Notes: generated by a model from the sequence alone, not told the origin. DNA of 7,711 bases from Actinomycetes bacterium (GCA_023428465.1 JAEYXM010000029.1:1-7711), one strand, 5' to 3'; positions 1-6,240 are shown, counted from the first letter of the stretch. Translations and numbers: made by a program.

Positions 1-1
1 C

Positions 2-1108
2 TCACCTCGGAGTGACGTCGGCCGGGCGCTCGTCAGTCGTGGGCGCCCCGGGGGCCGGGGTGCGCTCCGTGGGGTCCCGATGGCCCAGGTCGGCCAGGTG
101 GGCGGAGCCTCGCGGATCCCCGGCGCCGCCGCGGGTCGCGTAGAGGCTGGTCGCCGTCACGACGCCCAGGATCGCGATGATGACTGCCAGCGACCACAGG
201 GTCGGGATCGTCGGGACGCCCGCCCACTCACCGTGCGCCCAGTGCAGGACGAGCTTGACCCCGATGAAGCCGAGGATCGCAGCGAGGCCGTAGCCGAGGT
301 GGACGAGCTTGGAGAGGGCTCCCTGGAGCACGAAGTACAGGGCGCGCAGGCCGAGGAGGGCGAAGGCGTTGGTCGCGAAGACGAGGTACGGGTCACCTGT
401 GATGCCGTAGACGGCGGGCACCGAGTCGACGGCGAAGACGACGTCCGTGGCGAACACAGCGGTCACCACCACGGCGAGCGGGGTGAGCATGCGCCGACCG
501 CCCTCGACGACGGTCATGCGGGTGCCGCGGTAGTCGTCCGTCACCGGCATGAAGCGCCGGATGAGGCGCACCGACCGCATCGAGGTCACGTCGACGTCGT
601 GGCTGCCCGCACTTCGCTGGTCGCGGAGGATCTTGACTGCCGTGGCGAGCAGGATCGCGCCGAAGAGCAGGAATGCCCACGAGAAGGTCGCGAGCACCGC
701 GGCGCCGAGGGCGATGAAGACGCCGCGCAGGACGAGAGCGCCGGCGATCCCGAACAGCAGCACGCGCTGCTGGAGTGCGGCCGGCACCGCGAAGGCGCTC
801 AGGAGGAGCATGAAGACGAAGAGGTTGTCCACCGAGAGCGACTTCTCGACGAGGTAGCCGGTGAGGTACTCGACGCCGGTCGTGCCGTCGTAGCGGTTCC
901 AGATCCACGCGCCGAATGCGAGGGGGAGCGCGATGTAGAACGCGCTCCAGCCGAGCGCCTCCTTCATGGAGACCTCGTGGGGCTTGCGGGTGACGAGGAA
1001 GTCCATGACGAGGAGCGCCAGGACTGCCGCGATCGTGACGGCCCACAGGGTCGGGGTCCCGATCGAGACGATGGCGGTGTCGCCGGTCTGGGCGGAGAAA
1101 AAGTGCAA
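2..1108 (-). CDS. TerC/Alx-family integral membrane protein, probable manganese exporter
   Basis: A 368-residue polytopic membrane protein of the TerC family, whose studied members (E. coli Alx, B. subtilis MeeF/MeeY) export or deliver Mn2+. About eight or nine hydrophobic segments are visible (roughly residues 19-38, 53-72, 94-112, 117-137, 139-160, 209-228, 240-262, 270-290, 303-322). Family signatures are S-V-D-N-L-F-V-F at 92-99 and F-A-T-D-V-V-F-A-V-D-S-V-P-A at 219-232, with acidic residues D94, D222 and D228 in membrane segments where metal ligands are expected. The tail from about 325 is hydrophilic and rich in Pro, Asp and Thr. The start is TTG, not ATG: a GGAGG lies 5 bases upstream and the protein begins just before the first hydrophobic segment. 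A yybP-ykoY-type riboswitch sits directly upstream, which makes manganese the likely substrate and signal. Family assignment is firm; transport direction is inferred. Confidence 0.93.
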   Translation of the reverse strand: MHFFSAQTGDTAIVSIGTPTLWAVTIAAVLALLVMDFLVTRKPHEVSMKEALGWSAFYIALPLAFGAWIWNRYDGTTGVEYLTGYLVEKSLSVDNLFVFMLLLSAFAVPAALQQRVLLFGIAGALVLRGVFIALGAAVLATFSWAFLLFGAILLATAVKILRDQRSAGSHDVDVTSMRSVRLIRRFMPVTDDYRGTRMTVVEGGRRMLTPLAVVVTAVFATDVVFAVDSVPAVYGITGDPYLVFATNAFALLGLRALYFVLQGALSKLVHLGYGLAAILGFIGVKLVLHWAHGEWAGVPTIPTLWSLAVIIAILGVVTATSLYATRGGAGDPRGSAHLADLGHRDPTERTPAPGAPTTDERPADVTPR

Positions 1109-1133
1109 CGGAGCCTCCGGTGTGACTCCGAGG
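1109..1133 (-). promoter_or_regulatory. Riboswitch expression platform with sequestrable Shine-Dalgarno
   Basis: The 3' strand of the riboswitch closing helix (CCTCGG) is followed within 15 bases by the Shine-Dalgarno GGAGG and the TTG start. CCTC of the helix can pair with GAGG of the ribosome site. CGGAG at 1130-1126 can also pair with CTCCG at 1113-1109, enclosing the ribosome site in the loop. Both pairings use bases of the closing helix, so forming the aptamer would free the ribosome site. This predicts a translational ON switch; it is inference from base pairing only. Confidence 0.5.
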
Positions 1134-1221
1134 TCTCCTTCGCCCTGGTGCAGGGCCGCCGCTCGGGGCCGCAGGGTGCGACCGTACTGACCGGGACGAC
1201 GCGGGGAAGTACTCCCCTCGG
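1128..1221 (-). ncRNA. yybP-ykoY manganese riboswitch (aptamer)
   Basis: On the minus strand, the region just before the TerC gene matches the yybP-ykoY element. A 6-bp closing helix forms from CCGAGG (1221 to 1216) and CCTCGG (1133 to 1128). GGGGAGTA (1217 to 1210) overlaps the end of the 5' strand. GGTCAGTACG (1192 to 1183) resembles the second conserved loop. A 5-bp hairpin with a 3-base loop (CCCTG/CAGGG, 1155-1143) follows, and the element ends GGAGACCTC, like the conserved AGACC end. This class binds Mn2+ and usually turns expression on, typically in front of TerC/Alx or MntP genes, which fits the gene here. The GC-rich interior helices were paired by eye only. A covariance-model search with RF00080 would settle the call. 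Confidence 0.8.
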
Positions 1222-1226
1222 CGCGG

Positions 1227-1236
1227 TAAGTTTAAA
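1227..1236 (-). promoter_or_regulatory. Candidate promoter (-10 region) for riboswitch and terC
   Basis: The minus strand reads TTTAAACTTA here, an AT-rich island in very GC-rich sequence. A -10 of the TAAACT type would place the transcription start near 1221-1222, exactly at the first base of the riboswitch closing helix. That coincidence is the main support. No good -35 is seen at 16-18 bases upstream. The element would give TerC a transcript separate from the pyrD gene upstream. Confidence 0.4.
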
Positions 1237-1282
1237 CGGTCGTCGCCGGATCGCACGTCGAGCGCGCGCCGGCGACGCCTTC

Positions 1283-1297
1283 CGCCGGATCCCGGCG
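1283..1297 (-). terminator. Possible terminator hairpin after pyrD
   Basis: Two bases beyond the pyrD stop codon, a perfect 6-bp stem (CGCCGG/CCGGCG) with a 3-base loop forms. An outer pairing GACGCC/GGCGTC (about 1298 to 1273) is also possible. No U-tract follows, so intrinsic termination is uncertain, though hairpins without U-tracts are common after actinobacterial genes. Confidence 0.3.
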
Positions 1298-1299
1298 TC

Positions 1300-2232
1300 T
1301 CAGAGCGTGCGCAGGGCGCCGCGCAGCTCGGCCAGGGACGCGCAGCCCTTGCGCACGAGGATCTCCTCGACCTCCGCCGCGAGCCTCGCGAAGATGCCCG
1401 GGCCCTCCTCGTGCAGCGCGGTGCCCACCTGGACGACCGTGGCGCCCGCGAGCACGTGCGCCACGACGTGCTCGCCGGTCCGGATGCCGCCGCACCCGAC
1501 GACCAGCTTGTCGGGGCAGCGCGTCGCGAAGGCGTGCACGTTGGCGAGCGCGGTGGGCAGGACGTAGTCCCCGCCGATGCCGCCGAAGCCGCCCTTGGGC
1601 CGGATCACAACGCGCTCGGACTCGACGTCGACGACCAGGCCGTTGCCGATCGAGTTGATGCACGTCAGGAACGCGACGTGCGGGTAGGCGTTCAGGACCG
1701 CCGCCGCCTCGTCGAAGTGAACCATGTCGAAGTAGGGCGGCAGCTTGAGGCCGAACGGGCGGTCGTGCTCCGTGGTGACTGCGGTGAGTGTCGCGTCGAG
1801 AGCGTCGAGGTCGTAGGCGAGCTGAGGTTTGCCGGGCACGTTCGGGCAGGACAGGTTGAGCTCCACCGGAGCGGTGAGGCCCGACTCGCGCACGGCGGCG
1901 AGCATGGTGAGGTTGTCCGCGACGGAGAGCCCGGCGACGGAGATCAGCGCCGGGGGAGCGGCGTCGGCGTGCGAGGCGACCCAGTCCAAGTAGTAGCGGT
2001 AGCCCTCGTTGGGCAGGCCCATCGAGTTGATGCTGCCGAGCGGCGTCGCGGCGTACCGCGGCTCCGGGTTGCCTGTCCTCGGTTCGAGAGTGCAACTCTT
2101 CGTCACGACGCCGCCCGCACCCGCCGCGACGAGCGCGTCCAGCTGGGTGCGCGTCGAGCACCAGACGCCCGAGGCGTTGAAGAAGGGGGTCGCGTGCTCG
2201 CGCCCGAGGAACGACGTCGACAGCAGACTCAT
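1300..2232 (-). CDS. pyrD: Dihydroorotate dehydrogenase, class 1A (fumarate-type)
   Basis: Oxidises dihydroorotate to orotate in pyrimidine synthesis. It is a soluble FMN-dependent TIM-barrel enzyme; the class 1A group (Lactococcus lactis PyrDA) passes electrons to fumarate in the cytoplasm. The 310 residues match PyrDA in length and order: T-K-S-C-T-L-E at 44-50 (Lys45), N-S-M-G-L-P-N at 69-75, E-L-N-L-S-C-P-N-V-P-G-K-P-Q at 124-137 with the class 1 catalytic Cys129, K-L-P-P-Y-F-D at 163-169, I-N-S-I-G-N-G-L at 192-199, G-F-G-G-I-G-G at 215-221 and the phosphate-binding G-T-A-L-H-E-E-G-P at 270-278. There is no N-terminal membrane extension, unlike class 2. The ATG at 2232 was chosen because GAGGAG lies 4 bases upstream and the N-terminus then lines up with PyrDA; an upstream in-frame TTG at 2247 is unlikely. 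No partner PyrK is seen, which agrees with 1A. Many actinobacteria use class 2, so this copy may have been acquired. Confidence 0.95.
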   Translation of the reverse strand: MSLLSTSFLGREHATPFFNASGVWCSTRTQLDALVAAGAGGVVTKSCTLEPRTGNPEPRYAATPLGSINSMGLPNEGYRYYLDWVASHADAAPPALISVAGLSVADNLTMLAAVRESGLTAPVELNLSCPNVPGKPQLAYDLDALDATLTAVTTEHDRPFGLKLPPYFDMVHFDEAAAVLNAYPHVAFLTCINSIGNGLVVDVESERVVIRPKGGFGGIGGDYVLPTALANVHAFATRCPDKLVVGCGGIRTGEHVVAHVLAGATVVQVGTALHEEGPGIFARLAAEVEEILVRKGCASLAELRGALRTL

Positions 2233-2281
2233 GCGGCTCCTCGGCAACGGGGCTGGTGGTAGGTCGGGCCGGGCGGAGCCA

Positions 2282-2325
2282 GGGTGCCACGTCGCCGTCG
2301 TCGGTCCGTGGGACCCCGGGCACCT
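2282..2325 (-). other. Two-tier inverted repeat between hydrolase and pyrD
   Basis: In the 105-base gap between the hydrolase stop and the pyrD start, GGTGCC (2283-2288) pairs with GGCACC (2319-2324). Inside it GGTCC (2303-2307) pairs with GGACC (2311-2315) around a 3-base loop. No U-tract follows on either strand. It could be a weak terminator for the hydrolase gene or a structure in the pyrD leader; its role is not determined. Confidence 0.3.
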
Positions 2326-2337
2326 GGGTGGCGGGCG

Positions 2338-2973
2338 TCAGCGGCGCGGCACCAGCGCGTCGAGCCAGGCGCGCACGGCGTCGGCGACGGCAGCCGTGTC
2401 CTGGCGGAGCGAGTGGTCGCCGCGGACCACGCGCACCGTGCGGCCGTGCGCCTCCGGGGGGCGGCCGTAGGGGTCCGTCGCGCCCTGGACGACCAGCACC
2501 GGGACCGCGGTCCCCAGCTCAGGGACCCGGCTGGGTGCGTCGGGCCTCCCGGGAGGCTGCGTCGGGAAGGCCAGGCACACCACGCCGACGGCGCCGACCG
2601 CCTCGGCCGTCCGGCAGGCCACGCGTGCACCTGCGGAGCGGCCGCCCGCGACGACCGGGAGCCCCGCGAGCTCGGCCGCGCGCAGGTCGGCGACGACGTC
2701 GCACCACGCGGCGTCGAGCACGGGCGCGCGGGGCGGTGCCTTGCGGCCTGCGGCGCGGTAGGGCTGCTCGACGAGGGCGATCGTCCAGCCGTCGGTCACG
2801 AGCGCAGCCGTGACGGCGACGAGGTCCGGGGCGTCGACCCCGCCACCGGCTCCGTGCCCGAGGAGGACGCCGCCCCGTGCGTCGTGTGCGGGGTGCACGT
2901 GCACGCGGGCCGGGCCGTGGCCCGTCTCCACCCGTCGCGTCGTCGGGGTCACGCCGCCACGGTAGCCGAACAC
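2338..2973 (-). CDS. Alpha/beta-hydrolase, KANL3/Tex30 type
   Basis: A 211-residue single-domain alpha/beta-hydrolase, presumably cytoplasmic, as there is no signal peptide or membrane segment. Visible landmarks: L-L-G-H-G-A-G-G-G at 37-45 (oxyanion region), nucleophile elbow G-G-R-S-A-G at 110-115 with Ser113, acid in Q-G-A-T-D-P-Y-G with Asp167, and G-D-H-S-L with His187, so the triad is complete. The stretch K-A-P-P-R-A-P-V-L-D-A-A-W (78-90) and the A-F-P-T-Q-P-P-G segment (135-142) are typical of the KANL3/Tex30-like group, whose substrates in bacteria are unknown. The start is uncertain: the GTG at 2973 directly abuts a GGGAGG, leaving no spacer; an in-frame GTG at 2952 would give 204 residues and still keep all motifs. 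It precedes pyrD on the same strand by about 105 bases but has no evident link to pyrimidine synthesis. It is divergent from the surface protein gene. Confidence 0.85.
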   Translation of the reverse strand: MFGYRGGVTPTTRRVETGHGPARVHVHPAHDARGGVLLGHGAGGGVDAPDLVAVTAALVTDGWTIALVEQPYRAAGRKAPPRAPVLDAAWCDVVADLRAAELAGLPVVAGGRSAGARVACRTAEAVGAVGVVCLAFPTQPPGRPDAPSRVPELGTAVPVLVVQGATDPYGRPPEAHGRTVRVVRGDHSLRQDTAAVADAVRAWLDALVPRR

Positions 2974-3015
2974 CTCCCGGCCGACGACGAGAGTCGCGGC
3001 TGGGCGACGGCGAAC

Positions 3016-3027
3016 TTTCTCCAGAAA
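3016..3027. promoter_or_regulatory. Operator-like inverted repeat in divergent region
   Basis: TTTCT-CC-AGAAA, a 12-base dyad in an AT-enriched patch between the divergent hydrolase and surface-protein genes. Its position, 75 bases before the surface-protein ATG and 43 bases before the hydrolase GTG, suits a regulator site. No regulator family is recognised. Confidence 0.25.
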
Positions 3028-3054
3028 CGCACCGGGCCATAACGGACAGACTGG

Positions 3055-3060
3055 TACTCT
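3055..3060 (+). promoter_or_regulatory. Candidate -10 for the SLH surface protein gene
   Basis: TACTCT matches the TAnnnT pattern of actinobacterial -10 elements and would start transcription near 3067, giving a leader of about 35 bases. TTACAT at 3075-3080 is an alternative. Neither has a good -35, so the call is weak. Confidence 0.25.
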
Positions 3061-3086
3061 CCCACCCTTCCCTGTTACATCTGCCC

Positions 3087-3091
3087 GGAGG
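3087..3091 (+). promoter_or_regulatory. Ribosome binding site that fixes the SLH protein start
   Basis: GGAGG ends 10 bases before the ATG at 3102. It supports that ATG over upstream in-frame codons back to 2877, which lie in the hydrolase gene on the other strand. Confidence 0.7.
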
Positions 3092-3101
3092 CCCAGAACC
3101 T

Positions 3102-4211
3102 ATGAGAGCTGTTCGACCGATCGCCGCCCTCGCCACCGTCGCGGGCCTCGTGGTGGGGGTCGGCGCCGCGTCGCACGCCGCCCCGGCGCCGTCGGCCGAG
3201 CCACGTCCTGCCACCGCCTCGGCGTCCCGCGACGACGAGGGCCGTGACGGCCTCCTGGGCGGCGTCGAGCGCGTCGAGGCGGTGCAGGCGGAGACCGACG
3301 CCCTGGCGAGGCTCAACCAGCACCGCGCCCAGGCCGGGCTGCGACCCCTCGTGCTCGAGGACGAGGCGCAGTTCTGGGCCTACGAATCGGCCCTGGACTC
3401 GGCCCTGGCCGGCGCCGCCGGACCGGCCGACGGCCTCGAGGACCGCCTGGCACCGTGGGTGGTCCTCGGCCAGCTGTGGAGCTCGGGTCCCGACACCGCC
3501 GGCGTCACGAACACGATGATCGACAACCTGGTGAACAGCCAGCCGAACGTGGCCCTGTCCGCGACCGCGACACGCGTCGGCATCGGGTACACCACCCGCT
3601 CCGGCCAGGGCTACCTCCACGTCATCCTGACCGACGACCCGTTCTCCGATGTCACGACCGGTGACCCGTTCGCCGAGGACATCTTCTGGCTCGTGTCTCA
3701 CCACGTCACCACGGGGCACGCGGACGGCACGTTCCGTCCCACCGCGACCGTCACCCGCGAGGCGATGGCCGCCTTCCTGTTCCGGTTCATCGACCTGGAC
3801 CCGTCGCTGCCTTCGTGTGACACCGCGCAGCCCCAGCCGTTCACGGACGTCACGACAGGGCACCCCTTCTGCGGCGCCATCGCCTGGCTCGCCGACGAGG
3901 AGATCTCGACCGGCTACCCGGACGGGTCCTTCCGCCCCGGCGCGTCCGTGACCCGCGAGGCGATGGCCGCGTTCCTGTTCCGGTGGCTCAACTTCTGGAA
4001 CAGGACGGACGACGCGATCCCCACCTGCGACCCCGGGACCGCCCGCCAGTTCTCCGACGTGCCGGCGAGCCACCCCTTCTGCGGCGCCATCGAGTGGCTC
4101 GCGTCCGTCGGCGTCTCGACCGGGTGGCCCGACGGCACCTTCCGGCCCGGGCTGGCGATCGAGCGCCAGGCGATGGCGGCGTTCCTCGTCCGTTTCGACG
4201 ACCTGCTCTGA
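3102..4211 (+). CDS. Secreted CAP-like protein with three SLH repeats
   Basis: A 369-residue exported protein. The signal peptide covers residues 1-26 (basic start, hydrophobic 7-22, S-H-A cleavage site), followed by an Ala/Pro/Ser-rich linker to about 50. Residues 64-178 resemble a CAP/SCP (cysteine-rich secretory, Antigen 5, PR-1) domain: L-N-Q-H-R-A-Q-A-G-L-R-P-L at 71-83 and R-V-G-I-G-Y near 158-163, ending in a beta-strand at 171-177. The paired histidines of metal-binding CAP proteins are not evident, so this domain is probably not a standard CAP site. Three SLH repeats follow at 181-229, 247-295 and 317-365, each with F-[ST]-D-V, G-x-x-D-G-[TS]-F-R-P and A-M-A-A-F-L-[FV]-R. SLH domains hold proteins to secondary cell-wall polymers, so a cell-surface location is inferred. 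The second and third repeats carry Cys pairs with equal spacing (239/257, 309/327). The gene converges on the Abhydrolase_9 gene. The substrate or partner is unknown. Confidence 0.9.
   Translation: MRAVRPIAALATVAGLVVGVGAASHAAPAPSAEPRPATASASRDDEGRDGLLGGVERVEAVQAETDALARLNQHRAQAGLRPLVLEDEAQFWAYESALDSALAGAAGPADGLEDRLAPWVVLGQLWSSGPDTAGVTNTMIDNLVNSQPNVALSATATRVGIGYTTRSGQGYLHVILTDDPFSDVTTGDPFAEDIFWLVSHHVTTGHADGTFRPTATVTREAMAAFLFRFIDLDPSLPSCDTAQPQPFTDVTTGHPFCGAIAWLADEEISTGYPDGSFRPGASVTREAMAAFLFRWLNFWNRTDDAIPTCDPGTARQFSDVPASHPFCGAIEWLASVGVSTGWPDGTFRPGLAIERQAMAAFLVRFDDLL
3642..4196 (+). repeat. Three SLH-coding tandem repeats
   Basis: SLH units lie at 3642-3788, 3840-3986 and 4050-4196. Units two and three share an exact 22-base match at 3861-3882 and 4071-4092, offset by 210 bases (70 codons), pointing to recent duplication or gene conversion. 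The first unit is more diverged, with A-E-D-I in place of C-G-A-I. Confidence 0.85.
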
Positions 4212-4214
4212 GCC

Positions 4215-4237
4215 GACCGGGCGACGACGCACCGGTC
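4215..4237. terminator. Hairpin between convergent genes, possible bidirectional terminator
   Basis: GACCGG (4215-4220) pairs with CCGGTC (4232-4237) across an 11-base loop, in the 34-base gap between the two convergent stop codons. Position favours a shared terminator. There is no U-tract on either side and the loop is long, so strength is doubtful. Confidence 0.35.
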
Positions 4238-4245
4238 CTGGATAC

Positions 4246-6141
4246 TCAATCCACGGTGACCGCGGACCGGCCGGACCACCGTTCGCCACGCGCGACGTCC
4301 TCCCGGCGCAGGGCGGCCTCGACCGCCGCGAGGCGGGTGTCGGGGCACGGGAGGTCGAAGGCGAACCGCACGGCACGCGCGGCGTCGGCCCGGTAGTCGT
4401 GACCGTGCGAGGTGAACTCGCCCGGGACGAGGGTGCCGCCGTTCTTCGCGTCCACCACGGTCTGCAGGAAGGTGGTCGGTGTCGACCAGGTCGCCTGCGG
4501 CGGTACGGCGGCAGGGCGGTCGTGGGCCAGCCACGGCGGGCACCGCAGGAGCAGTCGGGGCGTGGCGAGGGTGACGCCGTCGTCGTCATGCCCGATGAGC
4601 ACGTAGCGCGCGCGGGCGGCGATCGCGGGGGCCAATTCGTCCAGCTCGTCGGCGGAGCTCACGTGGAGCACATCCCCGGGGACGACGTCGGGTCGTGGGT
4701 ATCGGACCTCCTGTGCCCAGCCGCTGGCCCACGGCGTGCCGAGCCAGAGTGCGCGGTCCACGCCGGCGCGGCGCAGGCCCTCGGTGCCCGTGTGGAGGAA
4801 GGCGTCCTGGCTGGTGTGTGCGCCGAGGCTCTCCCCGAAGATCACCAGGCGTGGCCGCGAGTCCGCGGGTCGGGCTGCGACGGCCGCGCCGAACGCGGCG
4901 ACGGTGGCCGCCATGAGCGAGCGACCGGCATCGACGCGGTCCAGGGACAGGATGGACGGCCGCTCGGCGTACTGCAGGGTCACGGTGCAGCAGTCGCCCA
5001 GGCTCAGGTGCTCCCACGCCGACAGGGCGGTGTGGGGGACGTACCCGCTGCCGGTCGGCGCGCACAGGACGACGAGCGCCCGGTCCAGCGCGCGGGTGCG
5101 CTCGACCTCGGCCATCGCGAGCGCCACGCGTCCGGCGTCGTCGGGCGCACTGTGCAGCCCGACGTACAGCCGCAGGGGAGTGCGCGCAGGTTCGCCCACG
5201 ACGTCGGCGATGGCTGCGGCGGACGGCGCCGAGGCGAGGTAACGGCGGCCTTCGCGGCCCAGGCCGGCCCAGGCCACGGCCGAGCCGGGTCCGCCGCTCA
5301 CGGCGGGGCTCGTCGGCGCGGGCCCGAGTGGCGCGTCCGGCGTGTGGACCTGGGCCTCGGCGCGCCGGGCGAGCCAGGTCACCGTGCCGGCGGCGACCGT
5401 GCCGATCGCGGCGACGGAGAGCAGGTGGCTCGCCAGGCCGCCGAGCCCCTGGGCGCCGGTCGTACGACGGATGGCTCGGTCGGCACCGTGGGCGACGCGG
5501 CGCTCGAGGGCGGCGAAGGCGACGGCGGACACCGTCGTCGTCGCCCCGACGACGAGCGTGCGCCCAGCCGGGGGAGGAGTGACCGGGTGCACGGGCGCAC
5601 CGGAGGCCGCGAGCCCTCGTGCGCGCGCCAGCTGGACCGCTGCGGAGATGCCCGTGCCGACGACGACCGCGCCGGGGACCGATCGGATCGCGGCTCCCAG
5701 GCGACCACCGCCATGGGGCAGGACGTCGACGAGGCCTGGGACGAGGCCGGCCAGTGCCGCCGCCCGGAGTCGTTGCGCGGCGGTGCGGACGGCCGCGCGG
5801 GCCAGCGGCTCGTCGGCGCGCCAGGGGAGTGCGGCCTCCACGACGGACGTGACGGCGGCGGCGGCGGCATCGGCGGCGGCAGTCGTGCGGGCCGCGCCCC
5901 GGGTGTCGACGGGGAACGGCAGGAGGCCGCGGACCGCGCGCGAGGTGCCGAGCACGGCATCGTGGGCGGCGGCCGTCAGGGCGTAGTCGAGCGCGGCGGC
6001 CAGGCCCGTGACGAGGCCCTGGTCGGCGCCGGACCGGGGTCGCAGCGACGGCGTGAGGCTGACCGGCACCGAGCCCGCGGCGGCGACGAGGCCCGCGCGC
6101 TGGCTCGGCGACAGCCGCTGCGGGTCCGTGCGCCGTCGCAT
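4246..6141 (-). CDS. Abhydrolase_9 family protein, membrane-anchored alpha/beta-hydrolase
   Basis: A 631-residue protein with the two-part layout of actinobacterial alpha/beta-hydrolase proteins (Abhydrolase_9_N plus Abhydrolase_9, formerly DUF2319). The N-terminal half is Ala-rich with moderately hydrophobic segments near 38-58, 157-172, 194-212 and 240-258, and holds the family motif S-L-T-P-S-L-R-P-R at 28-36 followed by Q-G-L-V-T-G-L. The catalytic half, about 293-598, has G-R-E-G-R-R-Y at 295-301, R-L-Y-V-G-L-H-S-A-P at 324-333, the nucleophile elbow F-G-E-S-L-G at 435-440 with Ser438, a candidate acid in G-H-D-D-D (517-521) and a candidate base in S-H-G-H-D-Y (578-583). Substrate is unknown for the family. 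The ATG at 6141 was chosen because it sits just before the conserved N-terminal motif. It has no clear Shine-Dalgarno, and a TTG at 6234 has none either, so a leaderless or weakly initiated start is possible. Confidence 0.88.
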   Translation of the reverse strand: MRRRTDPQRLSPSQRAGLVAAAGSVPVSLTPSLRPRSGADQGLVTGLAAALDYALTAAAHDAVLGTSRAVRGLLPFPVDTRGAARTTAAADAAAAAVTSVVEAALPWRADEPLARAAVRTAAQRLRAAALAGLVPGLVDVLPHGGGRLGAAIRSVPGAVVVGTGISAAVQLARARGLAASGAPVHPVTPPPAGRTLVVGATTTVSAVAFAALERRVAHGADRAIRRTTGAQGLGGLASHLLSVAAIGTVAAGTVTWLARRAEAQVHTPDAPLGPAPTSPAVSGGPGSAVAWAGLGREGRRYLASAPSAAAIADVVGEPARTPLRLYVGLHSAPDDAGRVALAMAEVERTRALDRALVVLCAPTGSGYVPHTALSAWEHLSLGDCCTVTLQYAERPSILSLDRVDAGRSLMAATVAAFGAAVAARPADSRPRLVIFGESLGAHTSQDAFLHTGTEGLRRAGVDRALWLGTPWASGWAQEVRYPRPDVVPGDVLHVSSADELDELAPAIAARARYVLIGHDDDGVTLATPRLLLRCPPWLAHDRPAAVPPQATWSTPTTFLQTVVDAKNGGTLVPGEFTSHGHDYRADAARAVRFAFDLPCPDTRLAAVEAALRREDVARGERWSGRSAVTVD

Positions 6142-6191
6142 GAGGACATCGTGGCGGATGCAGGCGCCGGGCGAGCCCGGGACACGGTCGG

Positions 6192-6232
6192 GAGGGCGCC
6201 GTGACAGGCCTCCGTGACACCTCGAGGGCGCC
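6192..6232. repeat. Nested direct repeats upstream of the Abhydrolase_9 gene
   Basis: GAGGGCGCC occurs at 6192-6200 and 6224-6232. Between the copies CCGTGACA occurs at 6199-6206 and 6212-6219. CTCGAG (6221-6226) and both GGCGCC cores are palindromic. The spacing of 13 bases between the inner copies is near one helical turn plus a few bases. A binding site for a regulator of the Abhydrolase_9 gene, which starts 50 bases away, is possible; no regulator is recognised. Confidence 0.45.
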
Positions 6233-6240
6233 AAAAAACA

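Noticed and set aside
80..1567. Long plus-strand open frame (495 codons) opposite terC and pyrD
   Set aside because: It runs antisense through two well-recognised genes and the riboswitch. Its composition (very rich in Arg, Asp, Glu, Gly, Ala) is typical of a shadow frame in GC-rich DNA, and it has no family motif.
2233..2247. TTG start five codons upstream for pyrD
   Set aside because: The extension contains the GAGGAG ribosome site itself, and the ATG at 2232 aligns with the Lactococcus enzyme's N-terminus.
2877..3101. Upstream extension of the SLH protein to codon 2877
   Set aside because: It would bury the signal peptide inside the protein and overlap the divergent hydrolase gene; the ATG at 3102 has a GGAGG and starts a proper signal peptide.
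3028..3101. c-di-AMP (ydaO/yuaA) riboswitch before the surface-protein gene
   Set aside because: This class often precedes actinobacterial cell-wall genes, but the leader is too short and its conserved blocks are missing.
3075..4589. Minus-strand open frame opposite the SLH protein gene
   Set aside because: The plus strand holds a signal peptide and three SLH repeats; the antisense frame only mirrors the repeats and spans two convergent genes.
4399..6204. Plus-strand open frame (601 codons) opposite the Abhydrolase_9 gene
   Set aside because: Shadow of a gene with clear catalytic motifs; low-complexity Arg/Gly/Ala composition and no recognisable domain.
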